A stretch of DNA of 35,812 bases from Candidatus Aceula lacicola. GTDB lineage: Bacteria > Omnitrophota > Gorgyraeia > Zapsychrales > Aceulaceae. Position 1 is the stretch's first letter, and every line of letters begins with the position of its first letter. Of the stretch, positions 7,212 to 16,144 are shown one piece after another. The DNA is taken from the NCBI GenBank assembly GCA_030765785.1, contig JAVCCC010000013.1, positions 1-35,812 of the forward strand. The letters are read 5' to 3'. The position numbers were made by a program, and so were the translations under genes. The notes under the pieces are model-generated. The model did no database searches, was not told the origin of the DNA, and saw only the letters and a program-made list of their open reading frames with translations.

Positions 7212-8050
7212 TAACCAAACCTTCCTGTGACATAGTCCTCCGTGATCTTTTTCAAAGGATTTGTAAAAATTTTATTTGTAAAATCATATTCTACTAACTC
7301 TCCAAGCATAAAAAATGCTGTATAATCTGAAACGCGAGCAGCTTGCTGCATGTTGTGTGTAACAATCACTATTGTATATTTCTTTTTTAATTCATGGATA
7401 AGCTCTTCAATCTTCCCCGTCGCGATAGGATCCAATGCAGACGCCGGTTCATCTAAAAGCAAGATTTCGGGCTCAACAGCAAGAGCACGTGCAATGCACA
7501 ACCTCTGCTGCTGTCCACCAGATAACGAAAATGCACTTTCATTTAATCGATCCTTTATCTCACTCCAAAGAGCTGCATCTTTTAAACTTTTTTCCACTCT
7601 TTCTTGAATAAAATCTTTATCATTGATACCATTAATCTTCAAGCCATACGCAACATTTTCAAATATAGATTTTGGAAACGGATTTGATTTCTGAAACACC
7701 ATGCCAACATTACGTCTTAAATCTACAACATCTAAATCTTTATCAAAAATATTATTTCCATCAACAGAAATGTCACCTTGATACCTGATATTGTTGATAG
7801 TATCATTCATTCTATTAAAGCATCTTAAAAATGTTGATTTTCCGCACCCTGATGGTCCAATAATACCAACAACTGCATTTGATCTAATTTTCATATTAAT
7901 ATTCTTTAGAGCATGAGTCTTGCCATAAAAGAAATTAAAATCCTCTACAACAATCTTAATTTTATTTTCTTCAACACTTCGACCATAAGCCCGATCACTA
8001 AACCCAATGCTTTTTAGCTGAACTTTATTTTTTTCTGTAGCTATTGTCAT
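7211..8050 (-). CDS. pstB: Phosphate ABC transporter ATP-binding protein PstB, 279 aa
   Basis: Complete ABC ATPase: Walker [11 protein letters not shown]-loop [10 protein letters not shown] (typical of PstB), signature LSGGQQQRL, Walker [14 protein letters not shown] and switch His in [18 protein letters not shown]. Powers high-affinity phosphate import with PstA/PstC. The first 30 residues are an extension beyond the usual PstB start. It overlaps pstA by four bases (ATGA). No missing motif. Confidence 0.96.
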   Translation of the reverse strand: MTIATEKNKVQLKSIGFSDRAYGRSVEENKIKIVVEDFNFFYGKTHALKNINMKIRSNAVVGIIGPSGCGKSTFLRCFNRMNDTINNIRYQGDISVDGNNIFDKDLDVVDLRRNVGMVFQKSNPFPKSIFENVAYGLKINGINDKDFIQERVEKSLKDAALWSEIKDRLNESAFSLSGGQQQRLCIARALAVEPEILLLDEPASALDPIATGKIEELIHELKKKYTIVIVTHNMQQAARVSDYTAFFMLGELVEYDFTNKIFTNPLKKITEDYVTGRFG

Positions 8051-8901
8051 TCCACTTTAACCTTTCTTAATTTATACCTTAAAACAACCGCAAAGAAATT
8101 CATACAAAAAATAAGAGCAATCAAAACCAAAGCTGTTCCATAAGCAATCGGCCTTACCTTTTCAATAGCATGATGTTGTGTTGCCATAATATAAAGATGA
8201 TATGGTAATGCCATAAACTGATCTGAAAGAGATTTTGGAAGAAACGGCAAAGAAAAGGCCGCTCCTGTAAATAAAATAGGTGCTGTTTCCCCTGCGGCGC
8301 GTGCAAGACCAAGAATAGCTCCTGTCAACATTCCCGGGATAGCATAAGGCAAAACATTTGTTCTAATTGCCTGCCACTTTGTGGCTCCTAGAGCCAAAGA
8401 TCCTTCTCTGTATGCTCTTGGCACACCCTTTAACGCTTCTTCACTGGCTGTAATCGTCCAAGGCAAGGTCATCAATCCCAAAGTTAAGCCTGAAGCCAAA
8501 ATAGAAGTATCTAGTTTCATTAATTGCACAAATAAAACAACTCCAAAAAGCCCATAAACAATAGACGGAACTCCTGATAAATTTCGAATCGACATTCTTA
8601 TTAAACGTGTTATTTTTCCATGACTAGCATACTCATTTAAATAAATCGCACATCCCATCCCAAGAGGAATAGCTAAAATAGCTGTAATCACTGTTACCAA
8701 AAAAGTTCCTACAATCGCCGGCAATATTCCTCCTTCAGTCATTCCGTTTCGAGGCATTGCGCTTAGAAATTCCCAGCTTACTGCTTCTTTGCCTTTAGAA
8801 AAGATATCATAAAGAATAACCACCAAAATCATAAGAACAACAATGATGCAAAATCTTAAAAGGCCAAACCCAATTGCTTGAGATACAGATTTCTTTTTCA
8901 T
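8047..8901 (-). CDS. pstA: Phosphate ABC transporter permease PstA, 284 aa
   Basis: Polytopic permease with about six membrane helices; the cytoplasmic EAA loop for contact with PstB is seen in [44 protein letters not shown] and [12 protein letters not shown] are typical PstA signatures. Length is as in the family. Overlaps both pstC and pstB by four bases, so the permease pair and ATPase are made together. Confidence 0.95.
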   Translation of the reverse strand: MKKKSVSQAIGFGLLRFCIIVVLMILVVILYDIFSKGKEAVSWEFLSAMPRNGMTEGGILPAIVGTFLVTVITAILAIPLGMGCAIYLNEYASHGKITRLIRMSIRNLSGVPSIVYGLFGVVLFVQLMKLDTSILASGLTLGLMTLPWTITASEEALKGVPRAYREGSLALGATKWQAIRTNVLPYAIPGMLTGAILGLARAAGETAPILFTGAAFSLPFLPKSLSDQFMALPYHLYIMATQHHAIEKVRPIAYGTALVLIALIFCMNFFAVVLRYKLRKVKVE

Positions 8902-9836
8902 CGATTCACCTTTTCGTATTTATGCAAAATAATGTCAGATATCATATTGATAAAAAACGTAATCAAAAACAAAACTAAGCCAAGAGCAAACAATGCATAA
9001 TAATGTGTTGTATTATAAGCAACTTCACCAAGCTCAATAGCGATGCTTGATGTTAGTGTTCGAACGGGACCTAGCATGCTTTTTGGCATAGCAGGCGCAC
9101 ATCCTGTAGCCATAAGAACGGTCATTGTTTCTCCAACAGCTCGACCCATTCCCAGCATGCAAGCGGCAATAATCCCTGATAAGGCAGCAGGAATCTTAAC
9201 CCTAGCAATTGTCTGCCATTTTGAAGCTCCTAAAGCTAAAGAGGCCTGCTCATAAGAACTTGGCACATTCTTCAAAGCATCTTCAGATATACTGATAATT
9301 GTCGGTAAAGCCATAACAGCTAAAAGAACTGATCCATTAATAGCATTCAACCCATTGTGCGTATGAAAAATCTTAGACAAAATAGGCCCCACAAGAACAA
9401 TACCTAAAAAACCAATAACAACAGACGGGATACCTGCCAAAATCTCTACAATCGGCTTAGCAATTTCACGAACCTTTGGACTCGCAACATCTGATAAATA
9501 TGCTGCTGTGCCAATGCCTAAGGGAATCGCAATCAGCAATGCCCCAACAGTAACCATCAAGGTACTAACAAGCATAGGTACTATCCCATATTGCTCTTTA
9601 ACATACGATGTCGGATTCCATTCAAAGCCAGTCAAAAAAGACCCTATATTTATCTCTCTAAAAGCAGGAATTGAAGTCATCGTAAGAAGAGCGAAAATTC
9701 CTAAAAGAGCTAATACCGAAATCATGCCATTAGCAAAGAAAAAGCCGTGGATAAGCTTTTCCTTAATCTTTGGATTTATCCACGGTCTTCTTCTATTATA
9801 TTGTGCAGCTACAACAGTCATATAATTATAAGCCAA
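8898..9836 (-). CDS. pstC: Phosphate ABC transporter permease PstC, 312 aa
   Basis: Second half of the permease pair. Signatures: IVEILAGIPSVVIGFLGI, the EAA loop EDALKNVPSSYEQASLALGASKWQT and GRAVGETMTVLMATG. About six helices; the periplasmic segment after helix 1 (FLTGFEWNPTSYVKEQYGIVPML) matches PstC. Its start overlaps the end of pstS by 11 bases. Confidence 0.95.
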   Translation of the reverse strand: MAYNYMTVVAAQYNRRRPWINPKIKEKLIHGFFFANGMISVLALLGIFALLTMTSIPAFREINIGSFLTGFEWNPTSYVKEQYGIVPMLVSTLMVTVGALLIAIPLGIGTAAYLSDVASPKVREIAKPIVEILAGIPSVVIGFLGIVLVGPILSKIFHTHNGLNAINGSVLLAVMALPTIISISEDALKNVPSSYEQASLALGASKWQTIARVKIPAALSGIIAACMLGMGRAVGETMTVLMATGCAPAMPKSMLGPVRTLTSSIAIELGEVAYNTTHYYALFALGLVLFLITFFINMISDIILHKYEKVNR

Positions 9837-10698
9837 CCTTTTTATTAAATTCTTGATACTCTAAAGGTATTGGGAAAAACCCTTCTTCCTCAACTATTTT
9901 CTGACCTTCAGGACTTAATTCAAACTCGAGAAAAGCTTTTGTGTCTCCTGATGGCGTTCCATTAACATATTGGTTAAGAGGTCTAGAAATAGGATACTTT
10001 CCACTCTTAACATCTTCTGAGCTTAAAGGACTTGCATATGACATACCTGCCCTTGCTGCTACTTTCAAAACATTTAATCCTGTTACTGCTTTAACATAGC
10101 CAACACCAACATATCCAATGCCAGAAACATCTTGTTTAACCGCTTCAACAATTTGAGCATTACCGTTCATTCTATTCATGTTCTGAGAATAATCGCCTTT
10201 TAAAATTGCATCTCTAAAAAACACAAACGTTCCTGAATTTGATTGACGCCCATAAAGCGTAATAGAACTATCTGGACCTCCAACATCACTCCAATTAGTT
10301 ATCTCGCCTCTAAAAATCTTTCCAATCTCATCAGCTGTAAGCTGATGAATAGGGCTGTTTCCATTTGTGATAACACTTAATCCGTCCATAGCAATAACAA
10401 CGCGATTAACCGAAACACCATTTCTTGCTGCCTGGTCTACTTCTTTTGGCTTCATCAATCGAGAAGCATTGGCGATATCACACTTATCATTAATAAGCGC
10501 AGCAACACCTGTTCCAGAACCACCGCCTGTAACAGCGATATATTTTCCTGGATTCTTCTGCATATAAATTTCAGATAACATTTGGACCAAGTTAATCAAA
10601 GTATCTGATCCTTTAATTTGAATCATGTCTTGTGCGCAAACATTTTGACATAAAGCAAAACTCAAAATGAGCACTAAAGCTATGACAATCTTTTTCAT
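9826..10698 (-). CDS. pstS: Periplasmic phosphate-binding protein PstS
   Basis: Substrate-binding protein of the Pst system. A signal peptide (MKKIVIALVLILSFALCQNVCAQ) is followed by the PBP-like fold with phosphate-contact segments IKGSDTLINL, GGGSGTGVAAL, SRLMK and GRQSNSGTFVFF. I chose ATG at 10696-10698 rather than the upstream start at 10743 because GGAGG precedes it at proper spacing and the signal peptide begins there; the longer start would also overlap the Pho box. 291 residues, normal length. First gene of pstSCAB-phoU under a Pho-box promoter. Confidence 0.95.
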   Translation of the reverse strand: MKKIVIALVLILSFALCQNVCAQDMIQIKGSDTLINLVQMLSEIYMQKNPGKYIAVTGGGSGTGVAALINDKCDIANASRLMKPKEVDQAARNGVSVNRVVIAMDGLSVITNGNSPIHQLTADEIGKIFRGEITNWSDVGGPDSSITLYGRQSNSGTFVFFRDAILKGDYSQNMNRMNGNAQIVEAVKQDVSGIGYVGVGYVKAVTGLNVLKVAARAGMSYASPLSSEDVKSGKYPISRPLNQYVNGTPSGDTKAFLEFELSPEGQKIVEEEGFFPIPLEYQEFNKKVGL

Positions 10699-10720
10699 TT
10701 TTTCCTCCATGTTTTTTATT

Positions 10721-10754
10721 AGTATATTATTTTTATGTGACAACTATATGACAC
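10721..10754 (-). promoter_or_regulatory. Pho box and -10 of the pst operon
   Basis: On the minus strand TGTCATA (10747-10753), TAGT, TGTCACA (10736-10742): two PhoB half-sites 11 bp apart, matching the known consensus TGTCATA-N4-TGTCAYA. Nine bases on is TATACT (10721-10726), a near-perfect -10; no -35 is needed at PhoB-activated promoters. The pstS start is 22 bp beyond the -10. Confidence 0.8.
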
Positions 10755-10775
10755 TTAAGTTAACTATTCGTTAAC
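10755..10775. repeat. Perfect inverted repeat AGTTAAC-TATTC-GTTAACT after the porin gene
   Basis: Seven-bp arms around five bases, directly between the porin stop codon and the Pho box. It has no following T-run, so a terminator role is doubtful; it could be a binding site next to the Pho box. Confidence 0.35.
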
Positions 10776-10777
10776 TT

Positions 10778-12058
10778 TTAAAACTTAAACAAAATATCAG
10801 CTTGAATTAAATGCTGCGTATTATTACTACTGGATCCTTCAATTGGATGCATATTGTAATAATCTAGTCCAAGAATAACATTTTTCTTCCAGGCGTAAGA
10901 CCAAGCAACTTCATGCCCAGCAACGTTTGTTTCTCCCCCATAAGCATCAGAATCTGGGAAGATATCTAACCATGCATCTGTTTCAAGATGACGATATTGA
11001 TATTTCATCTGCCAACTACCTGGATTCTTAATCTTACTATCTCCAAACTTTAAACCAGCAAGATAACCAATGTTGTTATCACTAGGATCTGGATTGTAAA
11101 TATAGTTTCCAAAAAAGCTAATAGCGCCAATATTAAGAGGAAGATCTATACCTTCAAATGGATTGCTAATTTTAAGTTCAACGGTAGGGTTAATGCTATT
11201 ATAATTATAAACCAATCCCGTAGAATGTCCTGTGTTTGTTCCAGCAGAATCACCGAAAGCTTTTCCTTCAATACCTGTAAAGCCATAATAAGCAACAGCG
11301 CCCTTTAGACTAATTTTATCGGTAAGCTTAGATCCAAGTCCTACCTGAGCATAATACATTGCAGGATCAGCGGCTTCATTCTTTTCTGCAGAAGAATCAT
11401 ACTGAAACATAGGAAAAACACCAGCATTAAGAAATCCATCAATATCACTATTAAGCGCATGAGTCGCTGCAACAGCAATGCCATCTGGATTAATGTCTCC
11501 ATCCCAAAGAAGATCATCTGTTTGCCATAAAACTGGCTTTCTTTTCATTCGACCTAAATAAATATCTACATTTGACAATGGTGAATACTTGCCATATGCA
11601 TAATCAAGACGAATATCCGGAGTTTCAAACGATTCTCCCATTGTCTGATTGGTTGATCGAGGATCTGTTCCTCCAGTTGCCAAACCAAAACCAACTTCTA
11701 CTTGATCTGCGACGTCAGTTGTAACGCCTAAGCGGAAACGATATCGTCCACGATTTCTATGATACTTTGCTTGACCCTTATCGTTCGCTTTTGATTCATA
11801 TTGATAGCGAGCTCTTAAGTCACCTTTTAACTTCATTTTCTGTACCCAAGTTGGAAGCGCATACGATTTATTCTCAGCGACTTCCGTAGAAACTTCCTGT
11901 TTTGTTTCATCTAAAATAATTTGAGCCTCAACAGGATTTAAGATTCCTTTCTGAACCAACTTATCGACTAGAACGTCAATCTCTCCAGCAGAAGAACTCG
12001 GCGCACAAACTCCAAGCGCCAGAACTCCTACAAAAAATGCTAAAAAATATTTCTTCAT
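10778..12058 (-). CDS. Outer-membrane porin, phosphate-regulon associated, 426 aa
   Basis: A signal peptide (MKKYFLAFFVGVLALGVCAPSSSA) is followed by a short helical region (VDKLVQKGILNPVEAQIILDETKQEV), then a beta-rich barrel with alternating aromatic strands (LRARYQYESK, YRFRLGVTT, MYYAQVGLG) ending in ILFKF with the C-terminal Phe that BAM recognises. Resembles the putative-porin family of Gram-negative and Omnitrophota-type genomes. Located between phoR and pstS, it is probably the route for phosphate or anions across the outer membrane. AGAGGAG precedes the start. The substrate is inferred from location only. Confidence 0.82.
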   Translation of the reverse strand: MKKYFLAFFVGVLALGVCAPSSSAGEIDVLVDKLVQKGILNPVEAQIILDETKQEVSTEVAENKSYALPTWVQKMKLKGDLRARYQYESKANDKGQAKYHRNRGRYRFRLGVTTDVADQVEVGFGLATGGTDPRSTNQTMGESFETPDIRLDYAYGKYSPLSNVDIYLGRMKRKPVLWQTDDLLWDGDINPDGIAVAATHALNSDIDGFLNAGVFPMFQYDSSAEKNEAADPAMYYAQVGLGSKLTDKISLKGAVAYYGFTGIEGKAFGDSAGTNTGHSTGLVYNYNSINPTVELKISNPFEGIDLPLNIGAISFFGNYIYNPDPSDNNIGYLAGLKFGDSKIKNPGSWQMKYQYRHLETDAWLDIFPDSDAYGGETNVAGHEVAWSYAWKKNVILGLDYYNMHPIEGSSSNNTQHLIQADILFKF

Positions 12059-12097
12059 TTCTTCTCTCCTCTATAATTGTTTCTTATTAAAAATTTT

Positions 12098-12208
12098 CTA
12101 ATTAAACACAGACCTATTATAAAAACATCTTTGATGTTGTAGCAAAAAACAGCAATAACCGAATGATAAACAAAAATAAACCAAACTGGTTATCGTCGCT
12201 GAACTCAT
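12098..12208 (-). CDS. Possible 36-aa small membrane protein between phoR and the porin gene
   Basis: ATG at 12206-12208 follows AAGGAGGTGG and opens 36 codons to a TAG stop. Residues 6-23 are hydrophobic and aromatic (ITSLVYFCLSFGYCCFLL) with four Cys in all. TATACT at 12241-12246 is a possible -10 for this ORF and the porin. A real small membrane protein and a leader ORF for the porin are both possible; chance is not excluded. Confidence 0.35.
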   Translation of the reverse strand: MSSATITSLVYFCLSFGYCCFLLQHQRCFYNRSVFN

Positions 12209-12322
12209 ATCTTATTCCACCTCCTTTCATCAACAAAACTAGTATAAAATACGGAGGTGACCACACAATGGCTGCTATGTGAACTTCTTGCAAACAACTT
12301 TTATTAAGAAATAATGGAAATG

Positions 12323-14104
12323 TTACGCTTTTGGAAGAGTAAAAACAAAGGTCGTGCCTTGGCCTAATTCGCTTTGCACTGTAATTTGACCTTTATGTGA
12401 CTGAATGAGATGCTTTGCTATAGAGAGTCCTAAACCTGTCCCTCCAAGCTCTCGAGATCGAGCTTTATCAACTCGATAAAATCGTTCAAAGATCCTGGGA
12501 AGATCTTCACTTGGTATTCCTATACCACTGTCTGAAACACTAACTTCAATAAAATTATCTTTTTCTTTTGCGGAAATCTTTACAAAACCACCATCTTTAT
12601 TATATTTAATTGCATTATCAATTAAATTTAAGAAAACCTGAACAATACTTTTTTCATCAACACAAACCTTTGGCAAATTCTTTAAAATATCTATTTTTAT
12701 ACCTATCTTACATTCTCCTGCTTTCTTCTTAAAACTAGTAACAACACGATCAACAATATCTTTAATTTCACAGGAAGATAAATCTAAAGAAACTTTTCCA
12801 GATTCTATTTTTGACAAATCTAAAAGATCTTCAACAAGCTGAGCCAATCTATTTGAGTCTGCATTAATCGTTTTTACAAAATCTTTAGCATTTTCCTTAT
12901 CTTCCAAAGCCCCCTCTAAAAGAGTTTCAGAAAACCCTTTGATATTTGTAATAGGCGTTCTTAACTCATGAGAAACATTAGCAACAAAATCTTTTCTAAT
13001 ATTCTCAAGACGTCTTAGTTCTGTAATATCATGAAAAACAAGCACTGCCCCAAGAAGTTCATTGTCCTTAACGACACTAGTCGCATGTACCTGCAAAGTT
13101 TTTTCTAAAGGCTGCAAGATGTGAATCTCTAAAGACTCAACATCCCTTCTCAAATTCAGCACCTTATCTGCAATTTCTTGTATTTCAATGTTTCTTATCA
13201 CTTCCAAAGGCCTTTTTCCAAGAGGGTTCTCCGAGACATCCAGCAATCTTTTTAAGGCGTCATTCATCAGCCTTACTGAACCAGAATTGTCAATCACAAC
13301 AACGCCTTCAAACATACTTAAAAGAATAGCTTCAAATCTTGAACGGTTAGTCTCAATCTCGCTTATTCTTTCTTTAATCTGATCAGACATATAGTTTATA
13401 GAATTGCTGAGCTCTTGTATTTCATCACCCGTAGAAATATTACTCCGTTTCAAATAATCTCCGCCGGCAATCCGTTTTGCAATATCAGAAATTTTCTTTA
13501 ATGGCGTTGATATATAAAAAGAAGCAATAAAACCGATGAGCACAGAAAAGATAAAAGCAATTACAAAAGAGACATTTAATAGTTTTCTTAATTGATAAAC
13601 AACGACTTTGATTTCTTTTAATGAAACAGCAAGACGAATAACTCCTTGTCTCTTTTCTTTTCCAACAGGATAAGCCATATAAAGCATGTCATGTTGCAAT
13701 GTCGTGCTAAATCGCCTAGACTCTCCACGTCCCCCTTTTAACGCCTGCTGCACCTCTGGCCTATACAAATGATTTTCCATTTGATCTAACTCTTTTCCTG
13801 ATAATTCAGAATCTCCTAAAACACGACCTTTAGCATCAATAAAAGTCACTCTCAAATCTAAATCTTTTCCGATTTGATCTATAATTTTATCTGTTTTTTC
13901 TATTGATAACGAAGGAGAATATTGATTTTCTAGATATGATCTAGCAAGAAGACCTTCTCTTGAAAGAGTATTTTTAATGCGGTTGTATGTAGAACTTTGT
14001 AAATTATCCTTTAAATAAATATAAACAATAGAAAAAATAACAATATTGATAATTGCGATAATTAATGTAAATTTATATTGAATAGGAAGTTTAAACTTAC
14101 TCAT
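12323..14104 (-). CDS. phoR: Phosphate-sensing histidine kinase PhoR, 593 aa
   Basis: TM1 about residues 12-31, extracytoplasmic sensor about 32-175, TM2 about 176-198, HAMP about 199-252, PAS about 255-365 (FEGVVVIDNSG), HisKA with H379 in NVSHELRTP, and HATPase with N-box LIDNAIKYN, DSGIGIP and GGTGLGLSI. This is the long PhoR type with a periplasmic domain, as in Gram-positives and many deep-branching bacteria, rather than the short E. coli form. It overlaps phoB by eight bases. In pho systems it phosphorylates PhoB at low phosphate under control of PstSCAB-PhoU. Confidence 0.93.
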   Translation of the reverse strand: MSKFKLPIQYKFTLIIAIINIVIFSIVYIYLKDNLQSSTYNRIKNTLSREGLLARSYLENQYSPSLSIEKTDKIIDQIGKDLDLRVTFIDAKGRVLGDSELSGKELDQMENHLYRPEVQQALKGGRGESRRFSTTLQHDMLYMAYPVGKEKRQGVIRLAVSLKEIKVVVYQLRKLLNVSFVIAFIFSVLIGFIASFYISTPLKKISDIAKRIAGGDYLKRSNISTGDEIQELSNSINYMSDQIKERISEIETNRSRFEAILLSMFEGVVVIDNSGSVRLMNDALKRLLDVSENPLGKRPLEVIRNIEIQEIADKVLNLRRDVESLEIHILQPLEKTLQVHATSVVKDNELLGAVLVFHDITELRRLENIRKDFVANVSHELRTPITNIKGFSETLLEGALEDKENAKDFVKTINADSNRLAQLVEDLLDLSKIESGKVSLDLSSCEIKDIVDRVVTSFKKKAGECKIGIKIDILKNLPKVCVDEKSIVQVFLNLIDNAIKYNKDGGFVKISAKEKDNFIEVSVSDSGIGIPSEDLPRIFERFYRVDKARSRELGGTGLGLSIAKHLIQSHKGQITVQSELGQGTTFVFTLPKA

Positions 14105-14786
14105 CGGTATTCAGACGATATCCATATCCTCGGACAGTTTCAATTAGTTTTCCATATTTCCCCAATTTCTGACGCAAACGCTTTATATGCGTATCAACGG
14201 TTCGAGTCGTGACATCTGTCGATAATTCCCAAACATCTTCTAAAAGCTGATCTCGAGACTGCACCCTACCATTTCTCAGTAAAAAAACTTCTAAAAGCTT
14301 AAATTCCATAGAGGTAAGCTTAATCTCTTTATCTTTAATTTTTACCTTATGACGAGGCTTATCCACAACAAGATCTTTAAATCCTAAGATCTCTTTTGTA
14401 TCCTTTTCAGACACTCCTCTTTTTAGAATAGCTTTTACTCGCAAAACTAATTCTCTAGGAGAAAAAGGTTTTACAATATAGTCATCTGCCCCTAATTCAA
14501 AACCAAGAACGCGATCAACTTCTTCACCCTTTGCAGTTAGCATAACAATCGGGATTGATGCTGTTGCTTTATCTTGTTTAATTTGTTTGCAAGTTTCAAG
14601 GCCGTCCATTTTAGGAAGCATAATATCTAAAAGAACAAGATCAATTGACTCAGAATCCAAAATATCAATCGCATCTTCCCCTGTAATCACTGCTTTACAA
14701 TTAAATCCTGCTTTTTCTAAATTATATCTTACAAGTTTTGATATATCTTTATCATCTTCAACAATTAAAATATTCTTATTTAACAT
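14097..14786 (-). CDS. phoB: Phosphate regulon response regulator PhoB, 229 aa
   Basis: Receiver domain with acidic pocket E10-D11-D12, phospho-acceptor D54 in LLDIMLP, T/K in MLTAKGEE and ADDYIVKPFSPREL; then an OmpR-type winged helix with LTSMEFKLLEVFLLRNGRV, TRTVDTHIKRLRQKLG and the terminal hairpin IETVRGYGYRL. AAAGGAGA lies before the start. The upstream Pho box suggests positive autoregulation, and its binding half-sites recur before pstS. Confidence 0.95.
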   Translation of the reverse strand: MLNKNILIVEDDKDISKLVRYNLEKAGFNCKAVITGEDAIDILDSESIDLVLLDIMLPKMDGLETCKQIKQDKATASIPIVMLTAKGEEVDRVLGFELGADDYIVKPFSPRELVLRVKAILKRGVSEKDTKEILGFKDLVVDKPRHKVKIKDKEIKLTSMEFKLLEVFLLRNGRVQSRDQLLEDVWELSTDVTTRTVDTHIKRLRQKLGKYGKLIETVRGYGYRLNTDE

Positions 14787-14870
14787 TTACAAATCTCCTT
14801 TAAAGTTCAATTCATATTATCATATCTTTTTTTAATTAACAAATAATATGAAATTTCAACTTAAACAAAG

Positions 14871-14901
14871 AATATCAAGCTTATGTGAACTTTATATGAC
14901 A
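14871..14901 (-). promoter_or_regulatory. Pho box and probable -10 of phoB-phoR
   Basis: Minus strand TGTCATA (14895-14901), TAAA, GTTCACA (14884-14890): one perfect and one weaker PhoB half-site 11 bp apart. GATATT (14871-14876) seven bases on is a plausible -10. The phoB start lies 98 bp downstream. The second half-site is weaker than at pstS. Confidence 0.65.
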
Positions 14902-14952
14902 TTTGTGAAATTTTTTTGTGAATTAAATAATCCACCATATTATGAAACACTT

Positions 14953-14966
14953 GACCTTCAGGTTCT
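14953..14966. repeat. tRNA-core repeat GACCTTCAGGTTCT (right-end-like copy)
   Basis: GACCTTCAGGTT is identical to 12 bases inside both tRNA-fMet fragments (6371-6382, 15200-15211), but here there is no tRNA around it. It continues as CT and thereby shares 13 bases with 16890-16902. This may be the other end of a cassette starting at 6343. Confidence 0.4.
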
Positions 14967-15082
14967 TGACCTACTGAAACATTTTTTGAAATTTGCGGCT
15001 TTGTTATTGTTACATATTGGTGAAGGTTAGATAATACTGTTCTTGTGAAAATTGCCAATTTTTACCTATAAAAGATTCTTTT

Positions 15083-15100
15083 GTTAGCCGTACATTAGCC
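15083..15100. repeat. 11-bp-phased direct repeat GTTAGCC-GTAC-ATTAGCC
   Basis: Same arrangement as at 6508-6525, on the left flank of the second tRNA fragment. Interpreted as an arm-type integrase site pair. The 14787-15358 intergenic stretch as a whole carries no gene I can support. Confidence 0.5.
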
Positions 15101-15118
15101 AAAGGGCATTTTGAAGGC

Positions 15119-15158
15119 ACAAAAACAAAAAGAGCCAATGACCTAAGTCGTTGACTCT
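15119..15158 (-). terminator. Intrinsic terminator downstream of the second tRNA-fMet fragment
   Basis: On the minus strand AGAGTCAACGAC and GTCATTGGCTCT pair (two G-U) around TTAG, followed by TTTTTGTTTTT. It is placed 13 bases after the CCA end. The sequence differs from the terminator at copy A, so the two modules are not simple copies of each other. Confidence 0.8.
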
Positions 15159-15171
15159 CTTGCTGTTACAT

Positions 15172-15216
15172 TGGTTGCGGGGACAGGATTCGAAGCTGCG
15201 ACCTTCAGGTTATGAG
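15172..15216 (-). other. 3' half of an initiator tRNA-fMet gene (attachment-site-like, copy B)
   Basis: CTCATAACCTGAAGGTC, TTCGAATCCTG and CCCCGCAACCA are readable; the 5' half is absent, as in copy A. The T-stem is mispaired (GCAGC against CCTGT), so this copy is degraded. Both copies share the same CCTGA change in the anticodon stem, pointing to one source tRNA, which must be elsewhere in the genome. Confidence 0.72.
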
Positions 15217-15234
15217 ACGTATCCCCTTGTTTTA

Positions 15235-15251
15235 CAATAGCTTACAATATT
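15235..15251. repeat. 17-bp motif CAATAGYTTACRATATT, copy B
   Basis: CAATAGCTTACAATATT, 19 bp past the tRNA fragment and 85 bp before the ATTAGCA pair. Two transitions separate it from copy A. Confidence 0.55.
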
Positions 15252-15335
15252 TTATAATCTTTTATCTTGGTAGGAGTTAGAAGAAATTGTATTGTTTGGT
15301 GTTTTATGATGTTTTGTGGCTTTTGAGCCTGTTAC

Positions 15336-15353
15336 ATTAGCAGGACATTAGCA
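15336..15353. repeat. 11-bp-phased direct repeat ATTAGCA-GGAC-ATTAGCA
   Basis: Two ATTAGCA copies one turn apart, five bases from the stop codon of the 249-aa gene. Equivalent in position to the GTTAGCC pair beside phoU. Confidence 0.5.
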
Positions 15354-15358
15354 TAAAA

Positions 15359-16108
15359 TTATAAAACATTTTGTATGCCCCCACCTGAAGCAATTTTCTT
15401 CATAAAACCTTCTTCGGGCAAAAAATCTTTAAAGTCACTGATGGTGGTTTCTATTTTTCTAAATGTTTTCTCGATGCTGTGATTGCTAAAGAATATGTAT
15501 CTTTTCTTTTTAATGTAGTCGTCAAGCATTGGAAGGAATAAATCAATAATTGTAAATATTTCTCTATCCATTTCATGCTTTAATTTATCTAAATAATCCC
15601 AATATATATTTAAAATATCGCCTTGCTTGTCTTGAAGCTTACCTAAAAATTCATGCTGGCTTTTTAAATTTTCTTTTACAAAATTATTAAAACTTCTTCT
15701 TGTTGCTTCATTCTTAGTGCTATAAATTAAAAACTCAAAACACTGAACTAAATTAATGTCCTCATTCCCAAGCAATTCTTTATATTCATCAGCTAATAAA
15801 TTGTAATCAAATTTCTCATCGGTAAGAACATCAAATTCATCAGCCAAGAAGGTGGTCTGTAGCAAATTCTTGTCGCCCTTCAATATTCTCTTCGACATTT
15901 CAACATGTGGAATAACTGTATTCTTTTTCAGAAATAAATCTGATATTAAAATTCGACAACAAACATCAGCCATATAAGTTATAGCAAAAATCTTTTTTCT
16001 TTCATTAGCCCTATAAGTATTCAAAAATTGCAATAATAAAATTGTAAACGAAGCAACTGCTGTTGATAAGAACGGTATTAAAAAGTTATCCTTAAAAAAG
16101 AAATCCAT
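15359..16108 (-). CDS. Unknown protein with one N-terminal membrane anchor, 249 aa
   Basis: A membrane helix at about residues 10-29 (LIPFLSTAVASFTILLLQFL), then about 215 residues of charged helical sequence with likely coiled segments, ending in GFMKKIASGGGIQNVL. No recognised domain. GGAGG lies 11 bases before the ATG. It follows the 194-aa membrane protein by 36 bp and forms an operon with it. A membrane-tethered cytoplasmic domain next to a multi-TM protein is seen in some sensing or defence pairs, but nothing here proves such a role. Confidence 0.65.
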   Translation of the reverse strand: MDFFFKDNFLIPFLSTAVASFTILLLQFLNTYRANERKKIFAITYMADVCCRILISDLFLKKNTVIPHVEMSKRILKGDKNLLQTTFLADEFDVLTDEKFDYNLLADEYKELLGNEDINLVQCFEFLIYSTKNEATRRSFNNFVKENLKSQHEFLGKLQDKQGDILNIYWDYLDKLKHEMDREIFTIIDLFLPMLDDYIKKKRYIFFSNHSIEKTFRKIETTISDFKDFLPEEGFMKKIASGGGIQNVL

Positions 16109-16144
16109 CTTTTTTATATCCTCCTAGTTACTTTTAAAAAGTTA

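Noticed and set aside
10699-10743. Upstream start of pstS
   Set aside because: It would put the Pho-box half-site in the coding region and add 15 residues before a normal signal peptide; GGAGG supports 10698.
12268-12282. Four-codon plus-strand ORF (ATG GCT GCT ATG TGA) after GGAGGTGA
   Set aside because: It is on the strand opposite to the pho operon with no plus-strand gene behind it; likely chance.
14861-15058. 65-aa minus-strand ORF before phoB
   Set aside because: It runs through the Pho box and the core repeat, has no ribosome-binding site, and its composition is that of AT-rich spacer.
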